The notes beneath the pieces are model-generated. The model was not told the origin of the DNA, ran no database searches, and saw only the letters and a program-made list of their open reading frames with translations. DNA of 64,000 nt, from the NCBI GenBank assembly GCA_947382625.1, contig CANDAG010000015.1, positions 19,959 to 83,958 on the forward strand, written 5' to 3'. Shown piece after piece: positions 1-7,102 of the stretch. The DNA is from an uncultured Lachnospiraceae bacterium. Its GTDB lineage: Bacteria > Bacillota > Clostridia > Lachnospirales > Lachnospiraceae. The translations under genes were made by a program, and so were the position numbers. Each line of letters opens with the position of its first letter. Position 1 is the stretch's first letter.

Positions 1-91
1 CGCCATTTTTAATGCTACAGGACTGCGGTTCCGGGAGCTTCCGGTGACACCGGAGCAGATCGCCATGGGATATGCGCAGAAGAAAGAATAG
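1..91 (+). CDS. C-terminal end of a xanthine dehydrogenase-type molybdopterin-binding subunit (partial)
   Basis: Only the last 29 codons are in the window, read from base 2 to the TAG at 89-91. The peptide contains FNATGLRFRELPVTPEQI, which closely resembles the conserved C-terminal end of the large molybdopterin-binding subunit of xanthine dehydrogenase and related hydroxylases. In that family the NATG..R.LP..P region lies near the Moco-binding C-terminus. The 5' part lies outside the window, so substrate (xanthine, nicotinate, purines) cannot be judged. A short piece resembling the end of repeat family B follows the stop codon at about 94-107. Confidence 0.7.
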   Translation, partial: AIFNATGLRFRELPVTPEQIAMGYAQKKE

Positions 92-117
92 CGGCAACTA
101 TTCAGTCAGGATATTTC

Positions 118-146
118 TTGCATTAAAAATCCCGCTGTAATATACT
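118..146 (+). promoter_or_regulatory. sigma-A type promoter for the aldo/keto reductase gene
   Basis: TTGCAT (118-123), a 17-base spacer and TATACT (141-146) lie 36 bases before the start codon at 182. A strong AGGAG ribosome binding site lies between them. This suggests the reductase gene starts its own transcript. Confidence 0.55.
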
Positions 147-181
147 GATTCTATTGATTAAAAACAGACAAGGAGATTACT

Positions 182-1318
182 ATGGAAAAGAGAAAAATGG
201 AGAAGCTGGGAATTGAAACCTCACTGTTAGGCTTCGGCTGTATGCGTTTTCCTGTGCTGGAAAACGGGGAGATCAACGAGCCGGAAGCAGAGAAAATGCT
301 GGATAAGGCCATTGCGGAGGGCGTGAATTATATCGATACCGCTTATCCTTATCATGGCGGAAAAAGTGAGATCGTTACCGGTAAGGTTTTGAAGAAATAT
401 GACAGGGATTCCTTTTTCCTTGCAACCAAGCTGCCCCTGTGGCTGGTAAAGAGCCGGGAGGATGTGGACAGATTTTTTGAGGAGCAGCTTGCAAAGCTTC
501 AGACAGACCATATTGATTTTTATCTGCTCCATGCCCTGGACAGACAGCGTTGGGATCTGGTGAAGGAGCTTAAGATCGCCGAGCGTCTTGAGGAGCTGAA
601 GGCGGAAGGAAAGATCAGATATTTGGGCTTTAGCTTCCACGACAGCTATGAGGTCTTTGAGGAAATCTTAAATGCCAGAGAGTGGGATTTCTGTCAGATC
701 CAGCTCAATTATATGGACGCTGAGGAGCAGGCCGGAGTAAAGGGCGCTTCCCTGGCAGCATCCAAAAATGTGCCGCTGGTGATCATGGAGCCTGTAAAGG
801 GCGGTTCTCTTGCTGTTTTTGCAGATGATATCATGGGCAAATTCCATGCTGCAGATCCGGAGGCCTCCGCCGCTTCCTTTGCCCTTCGCTGGGTAGGCAG
901 CCTGCCGGGCGTGAAGGTGATCTTAAGCGGTATGTCCACCATGGAGCAGGTGGAGGATAACCTGAAAACCTTCCGCAGCTTCAAACCCCTGTCAGAGGCA
1001 GAGCAGAAGCTGATCGAAGAGGTGACAGATACCATCAAGAGCCGTGTGCAGAACGGCTGTACCGGCTGCCGGTATTGCATGCCCTGTCCTGCAGGGGTAG
1101 ATATCCCCGGCTGTTTCAAGACATGGAATACATATCATATGTACCAGAATTATAATATGGTAAAAGGAAGATGGGAGAATGAGATCGGTGAGGCAAAGCA
1201 GGCGAAGAATTGCGTGAAATGCGGAAAATGTGAGCAGGCCTGCCCCCAGAAGCTTTCTATCCGTCAGGATCTTGAGAGAGTACAGGCGGATTTAGATAAG
1301 AAAGAAATGATCTTATAA
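182..1318 (+). CDS. aldo/keto reductase with C-terminal 4Fe-4S ferredoxin-like domain
   Basis: A 378-residue cytoplasmic oxidoreductase. Residues about 1-280 form the aldo/keto reductase TIM barrel: GFGCMRFP near the N-terminus, the catalytic D-x3-Y in DTAYPYHGG, ATKLP with the active-site lysine, and YLLHALD. The C-terminal 90 residues carry CTGCRYCMPCPAGVDIP and CVKCGKCEQACP, enough cysteines for iron-sulfur clusters. Clostridia often have this AKR-ferredoxin fusion; its physiological substrate is unknown, and the clusters suggest electron exchange with ferredoxin. The start is set by AAGGAG just upstream. The next gene begins 17 bases after the stop, so the two are probably co-transcribed. 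Confidence 0.9.
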   Translation: MEKRKMEKLGIETSLLGFGCMRFPVLENGEINEPEAEKMLDKAIAEGVNYIDTAYPYHGGKSEIVTGKVLKKYDRDSFFLATKLPLWLVKSREDVDRFFEEQLAKLQTDHIDFYLLHALDRQRWDLVKELKIAERLEELKAEGKIRYLGFSFHDSYEVFEEILNAREWDFCQIQLNYMDAEEQAGVKGASLAASKNVPLVIMEPVKGGSLAVFADDIMGKFHAADPEASAASFALRWVGSLPGVKVILSGMSTMEQVEDNLKTFRSFKPLSEAEQKLIEEVTDTIKSRVQNGCTGCRYCMPCPAGVDIPGCFKTWNTYHMYQNYNMVKGRWENEIGEAKQAKNCVKCGKCEQACPQKLSIRQDLERVQADLDKKEMIL

Positions 1319-1335
1319 GGAGGAGAAATGAGGAG

Positions 1336-2532
1336 ATGAAGAAATTCAGAAGGTTATGGATCGCAGTCACACTGCTTATGGCCGTAGTGCTTGGAGGCTG
1401 CGGAGAGGCAGAGGTGACCATGAAGGAGTTTACCTCTGCAGATGAGACGGTAAGCATCAGCATGAACGACAAATGGAACGTAGAGGATATGGGTATGGAC
1501 AGCTGGGTGGCCGCCTTTACGGAGGACGGCTCCGAGGGGATCGTGGTCCTGCAGATGGCCAAGCACCTGTACAATATTGACAGCGTTGAAGGGATGAAGA
1601 GTGCTGTGGAGGATTCCTTTACCGCATCGGACGCCGTGGCTATGGAGACAGCGCCATCGGTTCCCGGCCTTGACAATGTGGAAGCCTATAAGTGTGTGGT
1701 GACGGCCAGCGGCGTTAAGGGCGAGGGGATCACCGTGTACGGAGAGACGGACTATGCCTATTATGGAATTGTGTATGCCGCCAGGAAGATCGGTTCCGGA
1801 AAGGAAGCGTATTTTAGCAAGGTGTGTGAAACCTTTAAGGAAACGGCTCCGGAAATCGAGAATGCTTCCACAGTGGCTTCTACCGATACGATCCTCTGGT
1901 TTGACGCCGCCTGCGCCGTTTTGACGGATGCCAACGGATGGGATTATACCATGTTTGGCGGACTGCCTGCCAATGAAGACAGCGCGGCCATTACCCAGTC
2001 TCTTTTGGAGGAATGGTGGGGCGTGGAGGACAGAACTTCTGCCGAGGAAAACATGGACTGGCTGACGGGTGAAGGACACCGGGTAGAGTTTGCCGATTCC
2101 ATGGCTTATCTGGAGGAGTCCGGGATCGGAGAGGTTCCTGCAGAAGAGAGAGCGGACTTTATGCTGGAAAACTTTGAGGTAGAGGAAGAAGAGGCAAGGA
2201 ATTATGCGGACTGGTACGGCGTTTATGAGGAAAAAGGCGAGGACGCCATAGCAGGATGGGATTACAGCCGGGCAATGTCCCTTTTGGGATATTATTATCT
2301 TGCAGGCTATTATACGGAAGAGGAAGCTCTGGATGCCTCACTTGCACTGGCACAGACGATCCAGACCTCTTTTGATTCCTGGGATGATTTCATGGAAAGC
2401 TATTTTGCAGGCTATGAGTATTGGGCAGAGGAAAGCAGTGAAGAGAGACGGGAGATTTACGCGGATCTCAAAGCGGCTTCGGATAACCCCTACAGCGTGG
2501 ACTGGAACCTGAATCTGGAAAAGACATGGTAG
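1336..2532 (+). CDS. lipoprotein with C-terminal DUF1266 domain
   Basis: A 398-residue secreted lipoprotein. The first 22 residues are a lipoprotein signal peptide: MKKFRR, a hydrophobic stretch, and the lipobox VLGGC with Cys22 as the lipidated residue. The middle part (about 30-170) looks like a beta-rich domain of unknown role. From about residue 190 the protein resembles DUF1266: WWGVEDR.SAEENMDWLTGEGHR, then WDYSRAMSLLGYYYLAGY and a TSFDSWDDFMESY segment. Function is unknown. A three-codon mini-ORF (1328-1339) behind the AAGGAGG site ends on an ATGA overlap with this start codon, so initiation could be by termination-reinitiation. It probably forms an operon with the genes on either side. 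Confidence 0.75.
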   Translation: MKKFRRLWIAVTLLMAVVLGGCGEAEVTMKEFTSADETVSISMNDKWNVEDMGMDSWVAAFTEDGSEGIVVLQMAKHLYNIDSVEGMKSAVEDSFTASDAVAMETAPSVPGLDNVEAYKCVVTASGVKGEGITVYGETDYAYYGIVYAARKIGSGKEAYFSKVCETFKETAPEIENASTVASTDTILWFDAACAVLTDANGWDYTMFGGLPANEDSAAITQSLLEEWWGVEDRTSAEENMDWLTGEGHRVEFADSMAYLEESGIGEVPAEERADFMLENFEVEEEEARNYADWYGVYEEKGEDAIAGWDYSRAMSLLGYYYLAGYYTEEEALDASLALAQTIQTSFDSWDDFMESYFAGYEYWAEESSEERREIYADLKAASDNPYSVDWNLNLEKTW

Positions 2533-2536
2533 GCTT

Positions 2537-3460
2537 ATGAGAATCGTAACACTGATCGAGAACACCCGGGGAAGGGCATCCTGCCCGGCAGAAGATCTGG
2601 TCAAAGATCCAGTCAAAGACCCGGCAAAACGCCCGGAGTGCCTTGCGGAGCACGGACTGAGCTTTTATATCGAAACGGCGAAGCATAAGCTGCTGGCTGA
2701 TACGGGAGCCACCGGCGCATTCCTCGAGAACGCCGAAAGATTGGGCGTGGATGTGGGACAGGTGGACACGGTGGTGATCAGCCATGGACATTATGACCAT
2801 GCCGGAGGCCTGCTCCGTTTTGCAGAAAAGAACCGGGAAGCCCGGATCTGGATCCGTAGCTCTGCCGGGGAATCCTTTTATCATCTGAGCGGTGAGAGGG
2901 AAAAGTATATTGGAATCCCGCCTCAGATCATGGAGTTTCCTCAGCTGAGACTGATCCATAAGGACGAGCAGCTGGATGACGAGCTGTTTCTCTTCGGAAA
3001 CGTGACAGGAAGGAGACTGTGGCCCTCCGGGAATCGGGAGCTTAAGGTAAAAAGAGGCGGCGTATTCTTACAGGATGAATTTGCCCACGAGCAGTATCTT
3101 GTGATAGAGGAAAGAGAGCACGGAGAAAGAAAAAGGGTTTTGTTTTCGGGATGCGCCCACAATGGCATATTAAATATCCTGGACCGGTTCCGGGATATTT
3201 ACGGAGAGGACCCGGCGGCAGTGTTCAGCGGTTTCCATATGCAAAAAAAGTCTGACTATACCCAGGAGGATGTGGAAACCATAAAGGCCATCGGGAAGGA
3301 ATTAAGCCGGCTTAAGACAGTGTTTTATACGGGCCACTGTACAGGAGAGATCCCCTTTGGGATTTTGAAGGAGTATATGGGTGAGCAGCTTGTATATGTG
3401 CACAGTGGAGATGAGGCGGATCTGTCAAACGTAGCCACACTTTACGGGCAGGCTTATTGA
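2537..3460 (+). CDS. MBL-fold metallo-hydrolase, beta-RFAP synthase/DHPS-like family
   Basis: A 307-residue metallo-beta-lactamase-fold protein. It has the metal-binding motif SHGHYDHAGGL near residue 80, a later CAHNGILNIL segment and a C-terminal FYTGHCTG that supplies further histidine ligands. This arrangement matches the group annotated as '7,8-dihydropterin-6-methyl-4-(beta-D-ribofuranosyl)-aminobenzene-5'-phosphate synthase'-like hydrolases, whose bacterial substrates are mostly unknown. Residues 13-35 are an unusual charged insertion with a short repeat-like run (VKDPVKDPAKRP). The start lies 4 bases after the lipoprotein stop with no strong ribosome binding site, which suggests translational coupling. 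A good terminator follows at 3465. Confidence 0.85.
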   Translation: MRIVTLIENTRGRASCPAEDLVKDPVKDPAKRPECLAEHGLSFYIETAKHKLLADTGATGAFLENAERLGVDVGQVDTVVISHGHYDHAGGLLRFAEKNREARIWIRSSAGESFYHLSGEREKYIGIPPQIMEFPQLRLIHKDEQLDDELFLFGNVTGRRLWPSGNRELKVKRGGVFLQDEFAHEQYLVIEEREHGERKRVLFSGCAHNGILNILDRFRDIYGEDPAAVFSGFHMQKKSDYTQEDVETIKAIGKELSRLKTVFYTGHCTGEIPFGILKEYMGEQLVYVHSGDEADLSNVATLYGQAY

Positions 3461-3464
3461 ATAG

Positions 3465-3500
3465 AGAAAGGCAGGAGTGGGAATAAGCTCCTGCCTTTCT
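3465..3500 (+). terminator. rho-independent terminator of the 182-3460 operon
   Basis: A perfect 13-bp stem (3465-3477 pairing with 3488-3500) with a 10-base loop lies just after the MBL-fold gene. The 3' arm is rich in T and runs into TTGATATATAA. Confidence 0.85.
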
Positions 3501-3647
3501 TGATATATAAATTTACCTTTCGAATGGATGCTCTATACATTCGTGTGAATATCAGCATATTTTTCATGAAAAATAACATTAAAATGCATGAATATTTCTT
3601 TAAAAAGACAATATATTACACGAATATTTTTCGCTGATAACTCTATG

Positions 3648-3676
3648 TTGGACAAAACCAAAATAAATGGTACAAT
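3648..3676 (+). promoter_or_regulatory. promoter for surE
   Basis: TTGGAC (3648-3653), a 17-base spacer and TACAAT (3671-3676) lie 70 bases before the surE start. The preceding 140 bases are very AT-rich and hold no other recognisable feature. Confidence 0.55.
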
Positions 3677-3746
3677 GAAGCATGCTGATGCATGTATTGG
3701 GAAAAAGAAGAGGTTCGGACGGCAAGAAGGATAAGGAGGGGCAGCT

Positions 3747-4559
3747 ATGAGAATACTAGTGGTAAACGATGACGGAATAGAGGCAAAGGGGATAGAGGTC
3801 CTTGCCAGAGAGGCGGCCAAATTCGGAGAGGTGTGGGTGGTGGCACCGGACGAGCAGTGCAGCGCCATGTCTCAGTGTCTCACCCTGCGCAAAGAAATTT
3901 CTGTAAAGGAATGCGCTTTTCCGGTAAGAAGATTTCAGGCGGAGAATTTTCTTGCAGAAAAGCCAGTGCAAAAGGAAAGCCTGTTTGGAGGAAGGCTTCC
4001 GGCGGCCGGTGAATTTCAATTGGGAAAGGGCAGAGCCTTCAGGATCGGGGGAACTCCGGCGGATTGCGTCAGGATTGCCTTAAGCTATCTGATGCCGGAG
4101 AAACCGGACTATATCTTTTCTGGAATCAATTTTGGCTTTAATACCGGCTATGACATTGCCTATTCCGGTACGGTGGGAGCCGCTATGGAGGGGCTGATGA
4201 AGGAAATCCCGTCGGCGGCCTTTTCCATGGATTCCAACGGAGTCTACGGCACCGTGGAGAAATATCTGCCTGAAATTATAGAGGAGATTTTAGGAAGCGA
4301 GCCTTTAAAGGGAAAAATCTGGAATATTAATTTCCCGGGCTGTCCGGCCTCCGACTGCAGAGGGATCCTTCGAGACCGCCGGATCGCAGGGGCGCACCTT
4401 TACATAGACACATATAAAGAAAGATTAGACGCCGATGGAACGGTGTATCTGTCAGTGGAGGGTTCTTTCCATGAAGACATTGGCGCGGACAATGACTTAG
4501 AGGCGGTGAAAAACCGGTTTATCTCTATCGGTAAGATATCCGGTATGGTTTTTGGATAA
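3747..4559 (+). CDS. surE: 5'/3'-nucleotidase SurE
   Basis: A 270-residue cytoplasmic survival-protein phosphatase that hydrolyses nucleoside 5' and 3' monophosphates. It has the signature MRILVVNDDGIEAKGI, with metal-binding Asp8-Asp9, then VVAPDEQCSAMS, GTPADCVRIAL, and SGINFGFNTGYDIAYSGTVGAA. These place it firmly in the SurE family. It is slightly long: about 30 extra residues lie between LTLRKEI (about residue 50) and the GGTPADC motif, where typical SurE proteins have a short beta connection. AAGGAGGGG just before the ATG fixes the start. The gene is monocistronic and converges on the sortase gene. Confidence 0.9.
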   Translation: MRILVVNDDGIEAKGIEVLAREAAKFGEVWVVAPDEQCSAMSQCLTLRKEISVKECAFPVRRFQAENFLAEKPVQKESLFGGRLPAAGEFQLGKGRAFRIGGTPADCVRIALSYLMPEKPDYIFSGINFGFNTGYDIAYSGTVGAAMEGLMKEIPSAAFSMDSNGVYGTVEKYLPEIIEEILGSEPLKGKIWNINFPGCPASDCRGILRDRRIAGAHLYIDTYKERLDADGTVYLSVEGSFHEDIGADNDLEAVKNRFISIGKISGMVFG

Positions 4560-4591
4560 AGAGATCATCCTGCGCTTTGCCAGGGCATTTC

Positions 4592-5422
4592 TCACTCATC
4601 CACTAACCGCCCGATCACCACATACCTGGCCTCGTCGTAGTCATAGGAGCAGGTGGAGAGTGTTACGAGACGGTCCTCTGCTCCCGGCTTCACATCGGAA
4701 ATAAAGGTGGAAGCCTTGAGGGCGCGATCTAAGATTTCGTCCCGGTCCTTTAAGGAAGCAGGGAGACTATAGATCGGGTCATCTTCTTTGGTGGTATAAC
4801 CGGCGATCAGCTCCAGCTTTTGGCGGCGACCCGGCGTGTAAAGGTACATGACAGGATGAGCCTCATAATATTCAGGGGCCTGGTAATTTAAAAGAGTCTT
4901 GAACATGGTGCCGTTTTTCATGTTATGTCCGTAAACAACGGTATTCCAGTCAGAAAAATCAGCGCGGCAACGGTAATCAGCAAAAAGTGTGCCGCCCTTT
5001 GCGGCGCTGCCGTCAAGCAGCCGGTGCAGATAATGATCATTATCCTCTGCCTGCGCGATCACATAATTGAGCCTGGTATCCGGGGAATAGATCCATGCCA
5101 CAGCATCGCCGCTGATCTCATGGAGTCTGTCAAAGTCAATGGCGGCGGGGATTTGTAGCGCGTTGTCAGCCTCTGCTTTGCCGGAGGTCTTTTCCATGAT
5201 AACTGCTTCCTCCCATAGGCTTTGGGAAAAGGAACTGCTTTTTACGCCTTCAAGCAGATAACCACCGATCTTCCATACAGAGACTGCCAAAACCGTAAGA
5301 AACAGGGCGTTGGCCAGAAGAAAGAGTATACGGGAGAAAAGACTTTCTTTTCTCCTGTTTTTTTTATTTGACATAAGGACAGTTCGCGAAGCGTGCTGTC
5401 CGTTGTTTTTTGTTTTTTTCAT
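4592..5422 (-). CDS. srtB: class B sortase
   Basis: A 276-residue membrane-anchored transpeptidase that attaches surface proteins to the cell wall. A single N-terminal membrane segment spans about residues 29-50. The catalytic triad is visible: His166 in VVYGHNMKNGTMF, Cys258 in VTLSTCSYDYDEARYVV, and Arg272 in VIGRLVDE; the TLSTC.YDY pattern is typical of sortase B. No sorting substrate with an NPQTN-like motif was noticed nearby. The start at 5422 is supported by AAAGGAG five bases upstream. Codons 6-19 (NNGQHASRTVLMSN) are encoded by a copy of repeat family A, so a dispersed repeat has become the cytoplasmic tail. Confidence 0.9.
   Translation of the reverse strand: MKKTKNNGQHASRTVLMSNKKNRRKESLFSRILFLLANALFLTVLAVSVWKIGGYLLEGVKSSSFSQSLWEEAVIMEKTSGKAEADNALQIPAAIDFDRLHEISGDAVAWIYSPDTRLNYVIAQAEDNDHYLHRLLDGSAAKGGTLFADYRCRADFSDWNTVVYGHNMKNGTMFKTLLNYQAPEYYEAHPVMYLYTPGRRQKLELIAGYTTKEDDPIYSLPASLKDRDEILDRALKASTFISDVKPGAEDRLVTLSTCSYDYDEARYVVIGRLVDE
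5369..5408 (-). repeat. family A palindromic repeat (copy A1), inside the sortase coding region
   Basis: An imperfect palindrome of about 39 bp whose arms are GGACAG and CTGTCC around TTCGCGAAGCG, bounded by a CATAAGG side and a CGTTGTTT side. It matches the copy at 63056-63095 almost base for base. It lies within the 5' end of srtB and is translated. Confidence 0.85.
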
Positions 5423-5510
5423 GTTACTCCTTTTGTGCCGCGGTGCGAGGGCCGTTATAAAACGCCCTTTTTGGAAACATGTTCACATTCACTGGCCTGT
5501 AAACTGGTAT

Positions 5511-5984
5511 TTATATAGATAGTTCGAATTCAATTTCGTGTCGCAAAGGTATAGAGTTTTCGCCAATTAGAGGAATATCTGGCTTTAATTTTCTTGAAAT
5601 ATCTAAAGCGTTATGAAACAAATGTACCATATCAAATCCCCTTTTTTGATAAAATCTAATAGCATTGATATTATCATTTGTTGTTATAAGAACAATTTTT
5701 TTGAGCCTTCTTTCCCTCGCTTCATGTATAACCTTTTCTACGAGTTTGCTTCCAATCCCCTGGTTTTCCAGCAAACTATCAAGAGACATTATTTCTAATA
5801 TGCTGCCATAAACTATATACGTTATCAATCCAATAATATTTTCGTCTTTGCTAAAAAAGAATCCCTCTGTTTTAGTCATGTCAATAACTTTGCCGCGAAT
5901 GACCATTGTTGTGGTATACCAATGCTCTTGGATAAATGCATTGACCAGATTTCTATTTAAGTCATTAATTCTCTCATATTTCAT
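5511..5984 (-). CDS. GNAT family N-acetyltransferase
   Basis: A 157-residue acetyl-CoA-dependent acetyltransferase. The acetyl-CoA loop is LENQGIGSKLVEKVI (motif A, Q-x-x-G-x-G/A-like), followed by KIVLITTNDNINAIRFYQKRGF, the usual beta5-alpha4 region. Substrate is unknown. The gene is clearly more AT-rich than its neighbours and uses many AAT/ATA/TTA codons, which suggests acquisition by transfer. It has its own promoter and an AAGGAGC ribosome binding site. Confidence 0.85.
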   Translation of the reverse strand: MKYERINDLNRNLVNAFIQEHWYTTTMVIRGKVIDMTKTEGFFFSKDENIIGLITYIVYGSILEIMSLDSLLENQGIGSKLVEKVIHEARERRLKKIVLITTNDNINAIRFYQKRGFDMVHLFHNALDISRKLKPDIPLIGENSIPLRHEIEFELSI

Positions 5985-6019
5985 TATCAGTGCTCCTTAA
6001 AGATTCGATTTGCAGTACT

Positions 6020-6048
6020 ATTATAACTTGTTTTTAACGGACACACAA
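6020..6048 (-). promoter_or_regulatory. promoter for the GNAT gene
   Basis: Read on the minus strand, TTGTGT (6043-6048), a 17-base spacer and TATAAT (6020-6025) lie 36 bases upstream of the start at 5984. Confidence 0.55.
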
Positions 6049-6318
6049 TTCCGAAAAGAGAGTAATAAAATAACGGATGTCAGAATGAAATTACTTACCG
6101 TAGAGAGTATAAGGGAACTATTAGAGTCAAAAGGGAAATCTCCTGTAAAATAAGTCATTTCTTCATAAAGAAAAAACAGGCACTGCAAGGTGCCTGGTAT
6201 TAAAAACGGTTTAGTTATTTAGGGAATGTGTGAACAGAATAGATAGAAAATCTTCAAGCGTAGAAATGTATATGGCATCGTTGGAATTTTTGGCAAAGTG
6301 CAGTGAAGCGGGATTATA
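6049..6318. other. gene-poor, AT-rich interval with decayed coding remnants
   Basis: No intact gene is visible. Two short reading frames (a 22-codon frame from 6084 and a roughly 30-codon frame from 6229 ending at 6321) read like ends of lost genes and cannot be identified. A small hairpin (GGCAC/GTGCC, 6179-6196) lies between them. With the truncated IS630 piece that follows, this looks like a site of past insertion and decay. Confidence 0.4.
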
Positions 6319-6543
6319 TTAAATGACTGACACGAGACAAAGGGATGTCATCAAGGAATTTGCAGCAGATGGAAAGGGAAGAAGTTTGTCAGCGATTGCC
6401 TGGTCTGCCATGCCTTCCGCTTTCAGCAGAAGGATCCTGGCTCTTTTATAGACCCTGGCTTCAACAGTTCCTTTTTTAAGGATAGCTTTTAGGTACGATT
6501 TATCATCATCGGAAAGAAAAATAGGTTTAGCATTTTTGACCAT
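6319..6543 (-). pseudogene. N-terminal remnant of an IS630-family transposase
   Basis: The 74-residue frame begins MVKNAKPIFLSDDDKSYL and continues with ARVYKRARILLLKAEGMADQAIADKL. This matches the N-terminal helix-turn-helix of IS630-type transposases (typical form: T.. RARILLLAAEG.S...IA). The sequence then departs from the family (LPFPSAANSLMTSLCLVSVI) and stops. The DDE catalytic domain is missing, so this is an inactive fragment. No terminal inverted repeats were recognised. Confidence 0.65.
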
Positions 6544-6574
6544 TATTCCGCTTCACATAATTTCCCAGGGAATA

Positions 6575-6603
6575 TTGCAAACCAGATTTGCATATGCTAT
6601 AAT
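6575..6603 (+). promoter_or_regulatory. promoter of the putative antitoxin RNA
   Basis: TTGCAA (6575-6580), a 17-base spacer and TATAAT (6598-6603), with a TGC extension just before the -10 box. This is one of the best promoter matches in the window. No reading frame with a ribosome binding site follows before the terminator, as expected for a small RNA. Confidence 0.75.
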
Positions 6604-6609
6604 GCCAGT

Positions 6610-6686
6610 AGGCAATCAAAGAGACGGTTACATCATATGTATACCAAGCGAAAACCCCCGGACTGCACTCCGAGGGTTTTCTTTTT
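6610..6686 (+). ncRNA. putative antisense RNA antitoxin of an Fst-like type I system
   Basis: From the expected transcription start (about 6610) to the end of the terminator T-run (6686) the RNA is about 77 nt. Bases 6611-6645 are a near-copy of plus-strand bases 6757-6798, which overlie the toxin's ribosome binding site, start codon and first codons. The RNA can therefore pair with the toxin mRNA: 14 continuous pairs over the end of the Shine-Dalgarno sequence and the AUG (one G-U), then further helices over the first ten codons, separated by small bulges. The two genes converge and overlap at the terminator, giving a second complementary region. This is the layout of the par/Fst RNA I-RNA II locus of enterococcal plasmid pAD1. 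No expression evidence is available. Confidence 0.7.
6650..6686 (+). terminator. shared terminator between the antitoxin RNA and the toxin gene
   Basis: GAAAACCC (6650-6657) pairs with GGGTTTTC (6674-6681), with CCGG/CCG extending the stem, followed by five T on the plus strand. It lies 3 bases beyond the toxin stop codon and so can also end the minus-strand transcript. Confidence 0.8.
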
Positions 6687-6689
6687 GGG

Positions 6690-6788
6690 CTAGTTGTCAT
6701 TATCCTTGCTGTCTAACCACTTGCAAACGAGGTGGCAAACCACGCCTGCCGCGACAGCAATCAAAAAAGAGACTATTACATCTATCAT
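6690..6788 (-). CDS. Fst/Ldr-like small hydrophobic peptide, putative type I toxin
   Basis: A 32-residue peptide: MIDVIVSF, an alanine/valine/leucine-rich membrane span to about residue 24, then the polar tail KWLDSKDNDN. The order Met-x-Asp, membrane helix, tryptophan-Leu-Asp and charged tail resembles Fst-type toxins, which insert into the cell membrane. GGGGG lies 7 bases upstream of this ATG. Longer in-frame starts exist (up to 6893) but lack a ribosome binding site and would run across the promoter, so they are rejected. The extended -10 promoter at 6835 gives an mRNA with a leader of about 40 nt. Toxicity is inferred only from architecture and from the antisense RNA. Confidence 0.7.
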   Translation of the reverse strand: MIDVIVSFLIAVAAGVVCHLVCKWLDSKDNDN

Positions 6789-6834
6789 ATGCATACCCCC
6801 TTTCCGTTGCCGAATTGGGTATGACAACATAAAA

Positions 6835-6863
6835 ATTATAGCACATCCTGTCAGAAACAGGAA
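6835..6863 (-). promoter_or_regulatory. promoter of the Fst-like toxin gene
   Basis: On the minus strand TATAAT (6835-6840) is preceded directly by TGC (an extended -10); the -35 (TTCCTG, 6858-6863) is poor. The predicted start is near 6828, about 40 bases before the toxin ATG. Confidence 0.55.
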
Positions 6864-6978
6864 CAGAAACTCTATCTGATCAAACGCTGCCACGTTTCGC
6901 GAGCCGGCTTATGAATAAAAAATCTCTTCCCTGGAAATCCTTATTTTATCCTTATTTCACAATTCCTTTAGAAATACT

Positions 6979-7005
6979 TTAGCACTCACTATTGACGAGT
7001 GCTAA
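6979..7005 (+). promoter_or_regulatory. CIRCE operator (HrcA binding site)
   Basis: TTAGCACTC (6979-6987), nine bases, GAGTGCTAA (6997-7005): a perfect 9-9-9 CIRCE inverted repeat. HrcA binds this element to repress class I heat-shock genes in Firmicutes. Its left half lies upstream of the -35 box and its right half overlaps it. Confidence 0.95.
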
Positions 7006-7020
7006 CAATTGTGTTATAAC
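6992..7020 (+). promoter_or_regulatory. hsp20 promoter overlapping CIRCE
   Basis: TTGACG (6992-6997), a 17-base spacer and TATAAC (7015-7020). The -35 box and spacer lie inside CIRCE, so HrcA binding would block RNA polymerase directly. Confidence 0.75.
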
Positions 7021-7102
7021 ATAATTAGAACAAATGATACAGAGGTTCTAAGCAATAACGATTCACAATTATAATATAGAAGGATTAAAGGAGGAAAAGA
7101 TT

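Noticed and set aside
6084-6152. 22-codon ORF in the remnant region
   Set aside because: No ribosome binding site or recognisable peptide; probably decayed sequence.
6690-6893. 67-residue form of the Fst-like peptide
   Set aside because: The extra N-terminal part would be read across the predicted promoter and leader and has no ribosome binding site; the 32-residue form has one at the right spacing.
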